From: JBEHYA01 sp048498415
GTDB taxonomy: Bacteria; Pseudomonadota; Alphaproteobacteria; UBA9219; RGZA01
Direction of reading: 5' to 3'
NCBI GenBank assembly: GCA_048498415.1
Contig: JBEHYA010000001.1
Span: forward strand, 1-60,623
DNA: 60,623 nucleotides
Part shown: one piece after another, positions 16,340-25,930 of the stretch
Position numbering within the stretch: the first letter of the stretch is position 1
Layout: every line of letters starts with the position of its first letter
The notes under the pieces: generated by a model
What the model saw: the letters and a program-made list of their open reading frames with translations, nothing else
Told to the model about the DNA's origin: nothing
Database searches by the model: none
Position numbers and translations under genes: made by a program

Positions 16340-19069
16340 TTCAAACTTGCCGTGGCAATGTTTGTATTTCTTGCCGGAACCGCATGGGCAGGGGGCGTTG
16401 CGCTGGCTTTTGCCCCATGTGCTGGGGTCGTTTTTGTTGAACGGTGCGGCGGAAACGCGGGTTGCTTCCTTGCCATAGGCGGTGGGCGCAGCGTCGCGGC
16501 GCATGCCGGGGGGCAATTCATCATCCGCGCTGCCGTCGCTTTCCACCGTTTTCTGCGCGGAAAGCTTGGCCGCCATTTCTTCTTCGCTCATCACCTGCGC
16601 CTGGGCGACCAGCAAATTACTTGTCACCTGCACGCGCAAATTATCCAGCATGCCGCTGAACAGATCGAAGGCTTCGCGGCTATATTCATTCAATGGGTCG
16701 CGCTGGCCGTAAGCACGCAGGCCGATGCCGCTGCGTAAATGATCCAGCTGCAATAAATGGTCTTTCCATAATTGATCAAGGGTGGAAAGCAGCACCATCT
16801 TTTCCACCTGCGGCAGCGCGCCTTCCGGCAGGCTGGCGGCGCGGGCTTTATAGCGGGCTTCCGCCGCATCCTTTAAGCGCTGGCTGGCCATGGCATCCGA
16901 GAAATCGGCTTCCTTGCCCCAGTCTTCCACCTGCACATCGAGATGCAGCACGTCATGCGCGCGCGCCTGCAGGCCAGCCAGATCCCACTGCTCGGGGTAG
17001 GAATTCGGCGGAATGGCCTGCGCCACCAGCGCCGTGATCACATCATCGCGCATGGAAACAATGGTCTCCGACACGTTATCGGCGGCCATGATCTCGCGGC
17101 GCTGTTCGTAAATAACCTTGCGCTGGTCGTTCATGATGTTATCGAATTTCAGCAGGTTCTTGCGCACATCGAAGTTACGCGCTTCCACTTTTTCCTGCGC
17201 CTTTTCAAGCGCCCGGGTAATCCACGGGTGGTTGATGGATTGGCCATCACGCAGGCCTAAGCTTGCCAGCATCGCATCCATGCGGTCGGCGCCGTAAATG
17301 CGCAGCAAATCATCCTGCAACGACAGAAAGAAAATCGATGCGCCGGGATCGCCCTGACGGCCCGAACGGCCACGCAGCTGGTTATCGATGCGGCGGGATT
17401 CATGACGCTCGGTACCGATCACACAGAGACCGCCAGCTTTCCGTACTTCCTCGCGCGCGGTTTCAACTTCGGAGCGAATTTCCTGAATGCGGCGATTGCG
17501 CTCGTTTTCATCCGTCACATCCGCCAGTTCCTGCTGGATGCGCATATCCACGTGGCCGCCCAGCTGAATATCGGTGCCGCGGCCTGCCATGTTGGTCGCA
17601 ATCGTCACGGCGCCCGGGCGGCCGGCTTGGGCAATAATATACGCTTCCTGCTCGTGGTAACGGGCGTTCAAAACGTTATGCGGAATTTTGTGCTTCTTCA
17701 TCTGCTCGGAAAGAATTTCCGATTTTTCGATGGAGACGGTGCCAACCAGCACCGGCTGGCCTTTCTTGCGGCATTCTTCCACCAGTTCCACAATCGCATC
17801 GTACTTTTCCTGCGCCGTGCGGAAGACCACGTCTTCATCATCCACGCGCGAGACCGGTACGTTGGTGGGAATTTCCACGACCGACAGATTATAAATTTCT
17901 TCGAATTCCGCGGCTTCCGTCATCGCCGTGCCGGTCATACCGGCCAGCTTGGGATACAGGCGGAAATAATTCTGGTAGGTGATGCTGGCCAGCGTCTGGT
18001 TTTCGCGCTCGATCTGTACGCCTTCCTTGGCCTCCAACGCCTGATGCAGGCCTTCGCCATAACGGCGGCCTTCCATCATGCGGCCCGTGAATTCATCGAT
18101 GATCATCACCTGGCCGTCTTTAACAATGTAATCCACATCGCGCGTGAACAGCGTGTGGGCGCGGAGCGCCTGCTGCATGTGGTGCAGCACATTCACATTG
18201 ATGCTGGCATAAAGCCCGCCCGGCTGCAGCATGCCGGCATCGCCCAGCCATTGCTCGGCTTCTTCCATGCCGGCTTCGGTCAGCGTCACGGTGCGGTGCT
18301 TTTCGTCTTTTTCGTAATGCTGCGGTTTTAAGTTGGCCGCGATAATCGCATTCACTTTTTCATACAGCGCCGAAGAATCTTCCGCCTGACCGGAGATGAT
18401 CAGCGGCGTGCGCGCTTCATCAATCAGAATGCTATCCACTTCATCCACCAGCGCGAAGTTGAACGGGCGCTGCACCAGTTCCGAGGCGCGGAACTTCATG
18501 TTATCGCGCAAATAATCAAAGCCGAATTCGTGGTTTGTGCCGTAGGTAATATCGCAGTTATACGCATCGCGGCGTTCCTGCTCGGTCATATCATGCACAA
18601 TGCAGCCGACCGTGAGGCCCAGGAAGCGATGCACCTGACCCATCCAGCCGCTATCGCGTTTTGCCAAATAATCGTTCACGGTGATGATATGCACGCCTTT
18701 ACCCGTCAGCGCGTTCAGGTAGGCGGGCAGGGTGGCGACCAGCGTTTTACCTTCACCCGTTTTCATTTCCGAGATGCGGCCCTGATGCAGCACGGCGCCG
18801 CCCATCAGTTGCACATCGAAATGGCGCTGACCCAGCGTGCGCTTGGCGGCTTCGCGCACCAGCGCAAAAGCTTCGGGCATCAGCTTGTCTAATTTTTCGC
18901 CATTCTTGGCGCGGGCGCGCAGCGCATCCGATTCGGCGCGCAGCGCCTCGTCACCCATGCCCTGATATTTGGCTTCCAGCGCGTTCACCGCCGCGGCAAT
19001 AGGGCGTAAATCCTTGACCACGCGGTCATTGGCGGAACCAAAAAGGGAACGAGCAAGATTGCCCAGCAT
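16337..19069 (-). CDS. secA: Protein translocase ATPase SecA
   Basis: A 910-residue motor ATPase that drives unfolded preproteins through SecYEG. The Walker A region reads MKTGEGKTLVA near residue 104, the DEAD-like Walker B DEVDSILIDEAR near 210, and motif VI lies in the QLRGRSGRQGDPG segment. The preprotein-crosslinking, scaffold and helical wing domains are present by length. The C-terminus ends in a zinc-binding tail (CPCGSGKKYKHCHG) that interacts with SecB and phospholipids. The start at 19069 gives the conserved MLGNLARSLFGSAND; an upstream ATG would add 21 non-conserved residues. Confidence 0.97.
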   Translation of the reverse strand: MLGNLARSLFGSANDRVVKDLRPIAAAVNALEAKYQGMGDEALRAESDALRARAKNGEKLDKLMPEAFALVREAAKRTLGQRHFDVQLMGGAVLHQGRISEMKTGEGKTLVATLPAYLNALTGKGVHIITVNDYLAKRDSGWMGQVHRFLGLTVGCIVHDMTEQERRDAYNCDITYGTNHEFGFDYLRDNMKFRASELVQRPFNFALVDEVDSILIDEARTPLIISGQAEDSSALYEKVNAIIAANLKPQHYEKDEKHRTVTLTEAGMEEAEQWLGDAGMLQPGGLYASINVNVLHHMQQALRAHTLFTRDVDYIVKDGQVMIIDEFTGRMMEGRRYGEGLHQALEAKEGVQIERENQTLASITYQNYFRLYPKLAGMTGTAMTEAAEFEEIYNLSVVEIPTNVPVSRVDDEDVVFRTAQEKYDAIVELVEECRKKGQPVLVGTVSIEKSEILSEQMKKHKIPHNVLNARYHEQEAYIIAQAGRPGAVTIATNMAGRGTDIQLGGHVDMRIQQELADVTDENERNRRIQEIRSEVETAREEVRKAGGLCVIGTERHESRRIDNQLRGRSGRQGDPGASIFFLSLQDDLLRIYGADRMDAMLASLGLRDGQSINHPWITRALEKAQEKVEARNFDVRKNLLKFDNIMNDQRKVIYEQRREIMAADNVSETIVSMRDDVITALVAQAIPPNSYPEQWDLAGLQARAHDVLHLDVQVEDWGKEADFSDAMASQRLKDAAEARYKARAASLPEGALPQVEKMVLLSTLDQLWKDHLLQLDHLRSGIGLRAYGQRDPLNEYSREAFDLFSGMLDNLRVQVTSNLLVAQAQVMSEEEMAAKLSAQKTVESDGSADDELPPGMRRDAAPTAYGKEATRVSAAPFNKNDPSTWGKSQRNAPCPCGSGKKYKHCHGKFE

Positions 19070-19333
19070 GGCGTTTTCCTGAGTGTTAATTGAAGTCGTC
19101 CACAATAAAGCGGTTGAATGGGGCGAATGCAAGGCTTAATGGCCCTTATATCGCCTATCCATGCCGCAGAAACGCCGTTTTTTAACGCTTAAACAGGGCC
19201 CAGCCGGCAAGGGAGGGGCCTTGCGAGAGGCGGCATCGCTTGCTACATCAGGTGGGCGCCAATCAGGCCGCTTTCAAGCCCCGCTTTTCCCGGCTTAATT
19301 CACCCAAGGTTTTCTTCAAAAAAAGGACGACGA

Positions 19334-20194
19334 ATGACACACAAGCTTCTCCTCAGCCTCGCGCTTGCTGGCAGCCTTGCCATGCCGATGCTGGCGCATG
19401 CCGACGACGATACCGTGCTGGCCCGCGTCAACGGTTCCGAAATCAAGAAGTCGGATGTGATGCGCGAACTGGCCTCCCTGCCGCCGCAGCTCCAGCAGAT
19501 CCCGGTCGACCAGATTTACCCCAAGCTGCTGGAACGTATGGTGGATAGCCGTTTACTTTTGGCCGAAGCCAAGAAGCAGAAGCTGGATCAAAGCGATGAT
19601 TTCAAGCAGCGCGAAGCGCGTTCCGATGAACGCATCCTCACCGACATGGTGCTGCGCGCCAAGGTGAAGTCGATGATCACCGACGATAAGGTGAAAGCCA
19701 AGTACGACAGCATCGATAAATCGAAGATCGAAGAAGAAGTGAAGGCCGCCCACATTCTGGTCAAGACCGAAGCGGAAGCCAAAGACATCATCGCGCAGCT
19801 CGCCAAGGGCGGCGATTTCGCCAAGCTCGCCGCTGAAAAGTCGGCCGATAAGGGTTCCGCTGCGCAAGGCGGCGAACTCGGCTACTTCACCAAATCGAAG
19901 ATGGTGCCGGAATTTGCCAAGGCCGCTTTCGCCATGAAAGTCGGCGAGACCAGCAAAACCCCGGTGAAGACCGATTTCGGCTACCACGTGATCAAGGTGG
20001 AAGACCGCCGCAAGATCACCATGGAAGAACTGAAGCCCGCGATCGAGAACATGATGGCCGACGAAATGGCCAACCAGTACATCGAAGGCCTGCGTAAAGA
20101 TGCCAAGATCGAGACCTTCGGTCTCGATGGCAAGCCGCTTCCGGCCGAAGGCGCAGCGCATGCTGCGGCCCCGGCTCCTGCCGACAAGAAGTAA
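19334..20194 (+). CDS. Periplasmic parvulin-type peptidyl-prolyl isomerase
   Basis: A 286-residue exported foldase. A signal peptide spans residues 1-24 (cleavage after AHA). A SurA/PrsA-like N-terminal chaperone segment follows, then one parvulin domain from about residue 135 (VKAAHILVKTEAEAKDI) to 230, containing GGELGYF and FGYHVIKVEDRR. The C-terminal tail is alanine/proline-rich and disordered. Such proteins assist folding of outer-membrane and secreted proteins, which fits its position next to divergent secA. It resembles alphaproteobacterial PpiC-like lipoprotein-less foldases. A strong terminator follows. Confidence 0.93.
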   Translation: MTHKLLLSLALAGSLAMPMLAHADDDTVLARVNGSEIKKSDVMRELASLPPQLQQIPVDQIYPKLLERMVDSRLLLAEAKKQKLDQSDDFKQREARSDERILTDMVLRAKVKSMITDDKVKAKYDSIDKSKIEEEVKAAHILVKTEAEAKDIIAQLAKGGDFAKLAAEKSADKGSAAQGGELGYFTKSKMVPEFAKAAFAMKVGETSKTPVKTDFGYHVIKVEDRRKITMEELKPAIENMMADEMANQYIEGLRKDAKIETFGLDGKPLPAEGAAHAAAPAPADKK

Positions 20195-20215
20195 GTTTAC
20201 TTCTTTTCTAAATTC

Positions 20216-20250
20216 AAACCCCCGCTGCAAAACAGCGGGGGTTTTGTTTT
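20216..20250 (+). terminator. Rho-independent terminator after the parvulin gene
   Basis: CCCCCGCTG and CAGCGGGGG form a 9-base-pair stem with a 5-base loop, followed by TTTTGTTTT. Confidence 0.92.
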
Positions 20251-20258
20251 ATTTATTT

Positions 20259-20346
20259 GCCTCATCCCGCACTTGATGCGGGATCCATCTGGCCGCTTGG
20301 CCGATATGGATCCCGGATAGCCGCTTCGCGTCTTCCGGGATGAGGC
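20259..20346. repeat. Intergenic palindrome (family B, long copy)
   Basis: An 88-base inverted repeat with 11-base perfect outer arms (GCCTCATCCCG / CGGGATGAGGC) and internal palindromes (CCCGCACTTGATGCGGG; GGCCGCTTGGCC). The CATCCCG...GGGATCC pattern resembles repeats scattered in many alphaproteobacterial genomes. A shorter relative lies at 60541-60570. It sits 36 bases upstream of the Nudix gene and could affect that gene's transcription or mRNA stability. Confidence 0.8.
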
Positions 20347-20382
20347 TTTTCTTATGATAGTAGCTTGGCATAAACTGCCGCG

Positions 20383-20820
20383 ATGTCCTGCGTTGATGTC
20401 ACCCTTCCGCCCGTTAAACCCCAACCTGTGCTGCTGGTGGTGGCTTGCGCCATTCTCGATGCGGATGGCCGCGTGCTGCTCACGCAGCGCCCCAAAGGCA
20501 AGGATATGGCGGGTTTATGGGAATTTCCCGGCGGCAAGGTGAATGCAAACGAGACGCCGGAAATGGCGTTGTGCCGCGAACTAAAAGAAGAACTCGGCGT
20601 GCAAACCAGCCCGGGGTGTTTATATCCCGCAACCTTTGCGAGCCACGCATACGAAAAATTTCATCTCCTCATGCCGCTTTATATCTGCCGCGTCTGGCAG
20701 GGCACGCCAACGCCGCATGAAGGCCAGCAGCTCGCCTGGGTGCGGGTGAATGAGATGAATAATTACGAAATGCCGCCGGCCGATGTGCCGCTGGTCGCGG
20801 CGCTGCGCGATTTATTATAG
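20383..20820 (+). CDS. mutT: Nudix hydrolase, MutT-like 8-oxo-dGTP diphosphatase
   Basis: A 145-residue Nudix protein. The Nudix box runs from GGKVNANETPEMALCREL into KEELGV at about residues 50-73 and has all the metal-binding glutamates. Upstream, LTQRPKGKDMAGLWEFPGG is the form seen in MutT enzymes, which hydrolyse oxidised GTP precursors and prevent transversions. No clear ribosome binding site precedes the chosen ATG. Its last 58 bases overlap the end of the convergent O-antigen ligase gene. Confidence 0.9.
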   Translation: MSCVDVTLPPVKPQPVLLVVACAILDADGRVLLTQRPKGKDMAGLWEFPGGKVNANETPEMALCRELKEELGVQTSPGCLYPATFASHAYEKFHLLMPLYICRVWQGTPTPHEGQQLAWVRVNEMNNYEMPPADVPLVAALRDLL

Positions 20821-21998
20821 GCAAGGCACAGCAGCAGGGCGGCTACGGCCACATGCCCCGCCGACCACCACGCCTGCAAAATCGAATAGGTGGTATTGAG
20901 CATACAGATGGCGGCATAGCAGGCAGCAAGCGCATAAGGCTGAAGTTCCGCGGGTAAAAAGCGCGTGCGGTCGGCCATCCATAATAACAGCCAGCCCCAC
21001 AGCAGCGCGCCGACCAGACCTAAATCCAGCCAGATTTGCAGAAACACGTTATGCGGGTGCTGGCTGATCACGGAAGTACCCGCCGGCATGTAACTGGCGG
21101 CTTCGTCCCGCACGGTGCTTTCAATCCCGCGCGAGGCATCCAGCCCATTGCCGAAAATGGGATGATCCGCCACATGGCGCGCCGTGATCGCCCAGATTTT
21201 CATGCGGTGCTGGGCGCTATCGAAGAACCTGCCGGTAAATTCCTGCGGCGCCAGGGGCAGCATGGTCGCCAGCACCGGCGTGAACAAAAGGCCGAACACC
21301 ACGACTACCATTAATACCCAGCGCGTGAGCGCGACCTGATAATGCGCGAAAAATAAAACCACCAATCCCACGAACATCGCGAACAGCGCCGACCGGCTGG
21401 TGAGAAACGCGGCCAGCAGAAAGAACGCGATGACCGCCGCTTTTCCCAGCCACGGTTTTTTGTGCGAAAGCGCAAACGCAAATGGCCAGATGCTAAGGGC
21501 ATACAGCGCAACACCCCGCTTGGTTACGGCTTCGGTGAGCATTTCGCCGCTGCCCGGATGATTGACCATGCGGAAGAGGGGATGGCCAAACGCCAGCTCG
21601 CCCACCAGCACCACCAAGCCAATCGCCCAGCCAATCATGAAGCAGGTCTCGATGCGCTTTTGTGCGCGCGCATCAATCAGTTCGGCCGCCAGCAGCACCG
21701 CCGCCCCGCCCAGAATGGCCAATACCAGCCCCCACGCCATATCATCGGCGCGTGCGCTGGGGCTCCATAAAACGCTGAGACAACTGAAGCCAAGCGCAAT
21801 CAGCAAAATGATCGGCGTCTTGTGCTGCACGGAATGGCGCACGGTATTAAAATGCGCGATGCAGATGGGCAGGCACGCCGCAAACGCCACGCCCAGCCAG
21901 ATGGTGAGCAGGCGCGGGGCCTCCGCCATCATCGGGCCCAGAATAAGAAACAGCATTGGCAGCACCAGATGCTGCAACGGGGAAAGATATTTCATCAT
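20763..21998 (-). CDS. O-antigen ligase-like polytopic membrane protein (Wzy/WaaL family)
   Basis: A 411-residue protein with about ten to twelve hydrophobic segments and a large periplasmic loop between roughly residues 240 and 325. The loop contains the family-typical HPHNVFLQIWLDLGLVGALLW segment; its conserved histidine is implicated in glycan transfer in WaaL. The family attaches or polymerises O-antigen or other surface polysaccharides at the periplasmic face of the inner membrane. No other polysaccharide genes are nearby. The tail overlaps mutT by 58 bases antisense, and its start overlaps ruvX by 4 bases. Confidence 0.82.
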   Translation of the reverse strand: MMKYLSPLQHLVLPMLFLILGPMMAEAPRLLTIWLGVAFAACLPICIAHFNTVRHSVQHKTPIILLIALGFSCLSVLWSPSARADDMAWGLVLAILGGAAVLLAAELIDARAQKRIETCFMIGWAIGLVVLVGELAFGHPLFRMVNHPGSGEMLTEAVTKRGVALYALSIWPFAFALSHKKPWLGKAAVIAFFLLAAFLTSRSALFAMFVGLVVLFFAHYQVALTRWVLMVVVVFGLLFTPVLATMLPLAPQEFTGRFFDSAQHRMKIWAITARHVADHPIFGNGLDASRGIESTVRDEAASYMPAGTSVISQHPHNVFLQIWLDLGLVGALLWGWLLLWMADRTRFLPAELQPYALAACYAAICMLNTTYSILQAWWSAGHVAVAALLLCLAYNKSRSAATSGTSAGGIS

Positions 21999-22480
21999 TT
22001 GGCTTTGTTATACATATCCAGCGCGGCCTGCAGGATAATTTGCGCCGCGATTTTATCAATGACTTCGCCGCGCCGCTTGCGGCTCACATCGGCTTGCGTT
22101 ATCAAAAAGCGTTCCGCCTGCGCGGTTGTGAGGCGTTCATCGTAAAAACTCACTTCCGGCATGCGCGGGAATAGCGGGGCATGATCGTGCATTTGTTTAG
22201 CGAAAAGCTCTGCCGCATCCGACGACGCGTTCTTGCCGCCATCCAGATGCAGCGGCATGCCGATCACATAACCCCCGATGTCGCGCATTTTCGCAATCTC
22301 GGCCAGCTGGGCCAGATCCTGCGTTAATTTGCCGCGCTGGATGGTGACAAGGGGAATGGCCTGCTGCCAGTCAGGGTCGCTGATGGCAACGCCAATGGTG
22401 CGGCTGCCCACATCCAGCCCCAGCACGGCATGGCCTTTTTTAAGGCGTTTTAACAGATGCGGCCAGGGATGAACGGGCAT
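21995..22480 (-). CDS. ruvX: Putative pre-16S rRNA nuclease / Holliday junction resolvase-like YqgF
   Basis: A 161-residue RNase H-fold protein. The first catalytic aspartate is in GLDVGSRTIGVAISDP near residue 18. The second motif, YDERLTTAQAERFL, is near 123, and the third acidic position is in RGEVIDKIAAQIILQ near 145. In E. coli YqgF matures the 5' end of 16S rRNA; the resolvase role was an earlier prediction. Its stop overlaps the next minus-strand start by 4 bases. In many alphaproteobacteria ruvX neighbours gatC, as here (divergent). Confidence 0.92.
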   Translation of the reverse strand: MPVHPWPHLLKRLKKGHAVLGLDVGSRTIGVAISDPDWQQAIPLVTIQRGKLTQDLAQLAEIAKMRDIGGYVIGMPLHLDGGKNASSDAAELFAKQMHDHAPLFPRMPEVSFYDERLTTAQAERFLITQADVSRKRRGEVIDKIAAQIILQAALDMYNKAK

Positions 22481-22569
22481 AAGCGGCCAAGTCGAAGGGT
22501 TGTGTTTTGCTGCATTTAAATTAAGATGCGGAGCTTATATAGCAATAACCTTTATCCCCCGCCAGAGAC

Positions 22570-22869
22570 ATGACCACCGACGCCAAAATCGATAAAGAAC
22601 TGGTGACCCGCATTGCGGGACTAGCCCGTATTCGCATCACGGAAGAAGAAAAAGAACCGCTCGCAAAAGAACTGCAAGGCATTTTTACCTGGATCGGCCA
22701 ATTGAACGAAGTGGACACCAGCAAGGTGGAACCGCTCACCTCCGTTGTGGAAACCCAATTGCCGCAACGCGAAGATAAGGTCACCGATGGCGGCTATGCC
22801 GCCGATGTGCTGGCCAACGCCCCGAAACAAGCCGCCGGCTATTTCGTGGTTCCCAAAGTGATTGAATAA
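22570..22869 (+). CDS. gatC: Aspartyl/glutamyl-tRNA amidotransferase subunit C
   Basis: A 99-residue GatC, the small subunit that wraps around and stabilises the GatAB complex. The N-terminal helix LVTRIAGLARIRITEEE and the extended segment VEPLTSVVETQLPQREDKVTDGG are characteristic. It opens the gatCAB operon, with gatA 21 bases downstream. The complex converts misacylated Glu-tRNA(Gln) and/or Asp-tRNA(Asn) into the correct amidated forms, implying that this organism lacks at least one direct synthetase. Confidence 0.96.
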   Translation: MTTDAKIDKELVTRIAGLARIRITEEEKEPLAKELQGIFTWIGQLNEVDTSKVEPLTSVVETQLPQREDKVTDGGYAADVLANAPKQAAGYFVVPKVIE

Positions 22870-22890
22870 GTTTTAGAAGCGAAAAATCCC

Positions 22891-24372
22891 ATGACCAACC
22901 TGACCCAGCTGACCCTTGCCGAAGCGCTTGAGGGCATGAAGGCAAAGAAATTCAGCGCGACCGAGCTCACCAAGGCTTATATCGCGGCCGTCGAAAAAAT
23001 CCGCCCGCTCAATGCGTATATCACCGAGACGCCGGAGATTGCGCTGGCCCAGGCGAAAGAGTCCGACGCGCGTTATGCCAACGGCACCGCCAGGCCACTG
23101 GATGGCGCGCCGATTGGCATCAAAGATCTCTATTGCACCAAAGACGTGCAAACCACCGCAAGCAGCAATATTTTAAAGGGCTACAAACCCAAATATGAAT
23201 CCACCGTGACCTCGCATTTATGGCGCGATGGCGCCGTGATGCTGGGTAAACTGGCGATGGATGAATTTGCCATGGGTTCCTCCACCGCTACCTCCGCCTT
23301 CGGCCCCGTGATCAGCCCGTGGAGCGGTGAAAACCCGGCCACGGCAAATCGCAAACTCGTTCCCGGCGGTTCCTCGGGTGGTTCGTCTGCCGCCGTCGCT
23401 GCGCATGGCGCGATTGCGGCTACCGGTACCGATACCGGCGGTTCCATCCGTCAGCCGGCGGCGTATACCGGCATCACCGGCATCAAGCCTACCTATGGCC
23501 GGTGTTCCCGCTACGGCATCGTGGCGTTTGCCTCGTCGCTTGATCAGGCGGGCCCCCTCACGCGCACGGTGAAAGACAGCGCCATCATGCTGCGTTCCAT
23601 GGCAGGCCATGACCCCATGGATAGCACTAGCGTCAACCGCGCCGTGCCTGATTATGTCGCCGCGTTGCAGGGCGGCGTGGGCGGTCTTCGCATTGGTGTC
23701 CCCCGCGAATACCGCGTGGATGGCATGCCCGCTGAAATCGACGACGCATGGAAAAAAGGCATCAAGATCTTGAAGGATGCCGGCGCCCAGATCGTGGATA
23801 TCAGCCTGCCGCATACCAAATATGCTTTGGCCGTCTATTACATCGTCGCGCCCGCTGAATGTTCGTCGAATTTGGCGCGCTATGATGGCGTGCGTTTCGG
23901 CCAGCGCGTCGCCGGCAAGAGCCTGCCGGAAATGTACGCCAACACCCGCGCCGAAGGCTTCGGCAAGGAAGTGCGCCGCCGCATCATGATCGGCACCTAT
24001 GTGCTGTCGGCGGGGTATTACGATGCGTATTATCTCAAAGCGCAGAAGGTGCGTAAGTGCATCTCGAACGATTTCGCGGAAGCTTTCAAGAAATGCGATG
24101 TCATTCTCACGCCAACGGCGCCAAGTGAAGCCTTTGCGCTGGGCGAGAAGGAAGATGATCCCATCAAGATGTGGCTGAACGACGTGTTCACGGTGCCGGC
24201 CTCGCTCGCGGGTCTGCCGGGCCTTGCGCTCCCCATCGGCCTCTCGCGTAACAAGCTGCCGCTGGGCTTGCAACTCATCGGCCGGCCCTTCGATGAAGAA
24301 ACCGTTTTAAGCGTTGGGTATGTGCTGGAACAGGCTGCGGGCTTTAACGCCAAGCCGCCCTTCATGGCGTAA
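22891..24372 (+). CDS. gatA: Aspartyl/glutamyl-tRNA amidotransferase subunit A
   Basis: A 493-residue amidase that releases ammonia from glutamine for the GatB transamidation. The amidase-signature catalytic triad is present: K78 in PIGIKDLYCT, the cis-serine within GGSSGGSSAAVA near 159-170, and the nucleophile S185 in DTGGSIRQPAA. Length is normal. It sits between gatC and gatB with short spacers. Confidence 0.97.
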   Translation: MTNLTQLTLAEALEGMKAKKFSATELTKAYIAAVEKIRPLNAYITETPEIALAQAKESDARYANGTARPLDGAPIGIKDLYCTKDVQTTASSNILKGYKPKYESTVTSHLWRDGAVMLGKLAMDEFAMGSSTATSAFGPVISPWSGENPATANRKLVPGGSSGGSSAAVAAHGAIAATGTDTGGSIRQPAAYTGITGIKPTYGRCSRYGIVAFASSLDQAGPLTRTVKDSAIMLRSMAGHDPMDSTSVNRAVPDYVAALQGGVGGLRIGVPREYRVDGMPAEIDDAWKKGIKILKDAGAQIVDISLPHTKYALAVYYIVAPAECSSNLARYDGVRFGQRVAGKSLPEMYANTRAEGFGKEVRRRIMIGTYVLSAGYYDAYYLKAQKVRKCISNDFAEAFKKCDVILTPTAPSEAFALGEKEDDPIKMWLNDVFTVPASLAGLPGLALPIGLSRNKLPLGLQLIGRPFDEETVLSVGYVLEQAAGFNAKPPFMA

Positions 24373-24384
24373 AGGATTTAGAAC

Positions 24385-25836
24385 ATGTCATATATCAAAG
24401 GCGAAACAGGCGATTGGGAAGTAGTGATCGGCATGGAAGTCCATGCGCAGGTGCTCTCCAATTCCAAACTTTTCTCGGGCGCCGCTACGGCGTTTGGCGC
24501 GGAGCCTAACAGCCAGGTCAGCTTCATCGATGCCGGCATGCCGGGCATGCTCCCCGTCATCAACAAAGTCTGCGTGGAGCAGGCGGTGCGTACAGGGCTT
24601 GGTTTGCACGCCGAGATTAATCTCCGCTCCATCTTCGATCGCAAAAACTATTTCTATGCCGATCTTCCCACCGGCTATCAGATCAGCCAGTACAAAGACC
24701 CGATTGTGGGCAAGGGCGAGATTGAAATTGATCTGCCCGATGGCAGCGTGCGCAAAGTCGGCATCACGCGCCTTCACCTTGAACAGGATGCGGGCAAGAG
24801 TTTGCACGACCAGAACCCCACGGAATCCTATATCGATCTCAACCGCGCGGGCGTGGCGCTCATGGAAATCGTGTCGGAACCCGATATGCGCTCGGCCGAA
24901 GAAGCCGGCGCGTTTTTGAAGAAACTCCGCGCCATTGTGCGGTATTTAGGCACCTGCGATGGCAATATGGATGAAGGCTCCATGCGCGCTGACGTGAATG
25001 TTTCCGTCCGCAAACCCGGCGCGCCCTATGGCACGCGCTGCGAAATCAAGAACGTGAATTCCATGCGCTTTGTCGCGCAAGCCGTTGAATACGAATCCCG
25101 CCGTCAGGTGGAAATTCTCGAATCCGGCGGCACGATCAAGCAGGAAACCCGTTTATTCGATAACGCCAAGGGCGAGACGCGTTCCATGCGCAGCAAGGAA
25201 GATGCGCATGATTACCGTTACTTCCCCGATCCGGATTTATTGCCGCTTGTGCTCGATAAAGCCTGGGTCGAGAGCATCAAGAAAACGCTGCCCGAATTGC
25301 CGGACGAGAAAAAAGCCCGCTTCATCAAAAACTACGGCCTTACCGCCTACGATGCCGGCGTGCTGGTTGCCGAACGCGATACCGCCGATTTTTATGAAAG
25401 CGTCGCCAAAGGCCGTGACGGCAAACTGGCTGCCAACTGGGTAATGGGCGAACTTTTTGCCGCCCTCAACAAACAGGATAAAACCATTACCGAAAGCCCG
25501 GTCTCCGCGGCCTCATTAGGCGCGCTTGTGGATCTCATCTCCAACAACACCATCTCCGGCCGCATCGCCAAGGAAGTGTTCGAGGATATGTTGGCGACCG
25601 GCAAGGAACCCGGCGCGATCGTGCAGGAAAAAGGCCTGCAGCAGGTCAGCGATACCGGCGCTCTGGAAAAAGCCATTGATGAAGTGATGGCGGCGAATGC
25701 CGACAAGGTTGCCGAATTCCGTTCCGGCAAAGACAAGCTGTTCGGCTTCTTCGTCGGCCAGGTCATGAAATCCACGGGCGGCAAAGCCAACCCCGGCGTG
25801 GTCAACGATCTATTAAAGAAGAAGCTTCAGGGCTAA
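24385..25836 (+). CDS. gatB: Aspartyl/glutamyl-tRNA amidotransferase subunit B
   Basis: A 483-residue subunit that binds the misacylated tRNA, phosphorylates the side-chain carboxylate and completes amidation. Signatures include VIGMEVHAQVLSNSKLFSG at residues 13-31, the FYADLPTGYQISQY segment, and DYRYFPDPDLLPL near 275. The C-terminal YqeY-like helical tRNA-binding domain ends with GKANPGVVNDLLKKKL. A palindromic repeat follows, and the next gene is convergent. Confidence 0.97.
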   Translation: MSYIKGETGDWEVVIGMEVHAQVLSNSKLFSGAATAFGAEPNSQVSFIDAGMPGMLPVINKVCVEQAVRTGLGLHAEINLRSIFDRKNYFYADLPTGYQISQYKDPIVGKGEIEIDLPDGSVRKVGITRLHLEQDAGKSLHDQNPTESYIDLNRAGVALMEIVSEPDMRSAEEAGAFLKKLRAIVRYLGTCDGNMDEGSMRADVNVSVRKPGAPYGTRCEIKNVNSMRFVAQAVEYESRRQVEILESGGTIKQETRLFDNAKGETRSMRSKEDAHDYRYFPDPDLLPLVLDKAWVESIKKTLPELPDEKKARFIKNYGLTAYDAGVLVAERDTADFYESVAKGRDGKLAANWVMGELFAALNKQDKTITESPVSAASLGALVDLISNNTISGRIAKEVFEDMLATGKEPGAIVQEKGLQQVSDTGALEKAIDEVMAANADKVAEFRSGKDKLFGFFVGQVMKSTGGKANPGVVNDLLKKKLQG

Positions 25837-25844
25837 CCTTTAAG

Positions 25845-25924
25845 GTATGCCCCGGCGAAAGCCGGGGCCCATTTCTACGCATTCGGATTGCTGATCGATG
25901 GGCCCCGTTTTTCAACGGGGCGTA
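25845..25924. repeat. Intergenic double-hairpin palindrome (family A, long copy)
   Basis: Hairpin 1 is GCCCCGGC-GAAA-GCCGGGGC (25849-25868) and hairpin 2 is CCCCGT/ACGGGG (25903-25920). They are separated by 34 bases and enclosed by outer complementary ends. It is the spaced, inverted version of the element at 5174-5215, and it lies between gatB and a convergent gene. Confidence 0.75.
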
Positions 25925-25930
25925 CATGTG

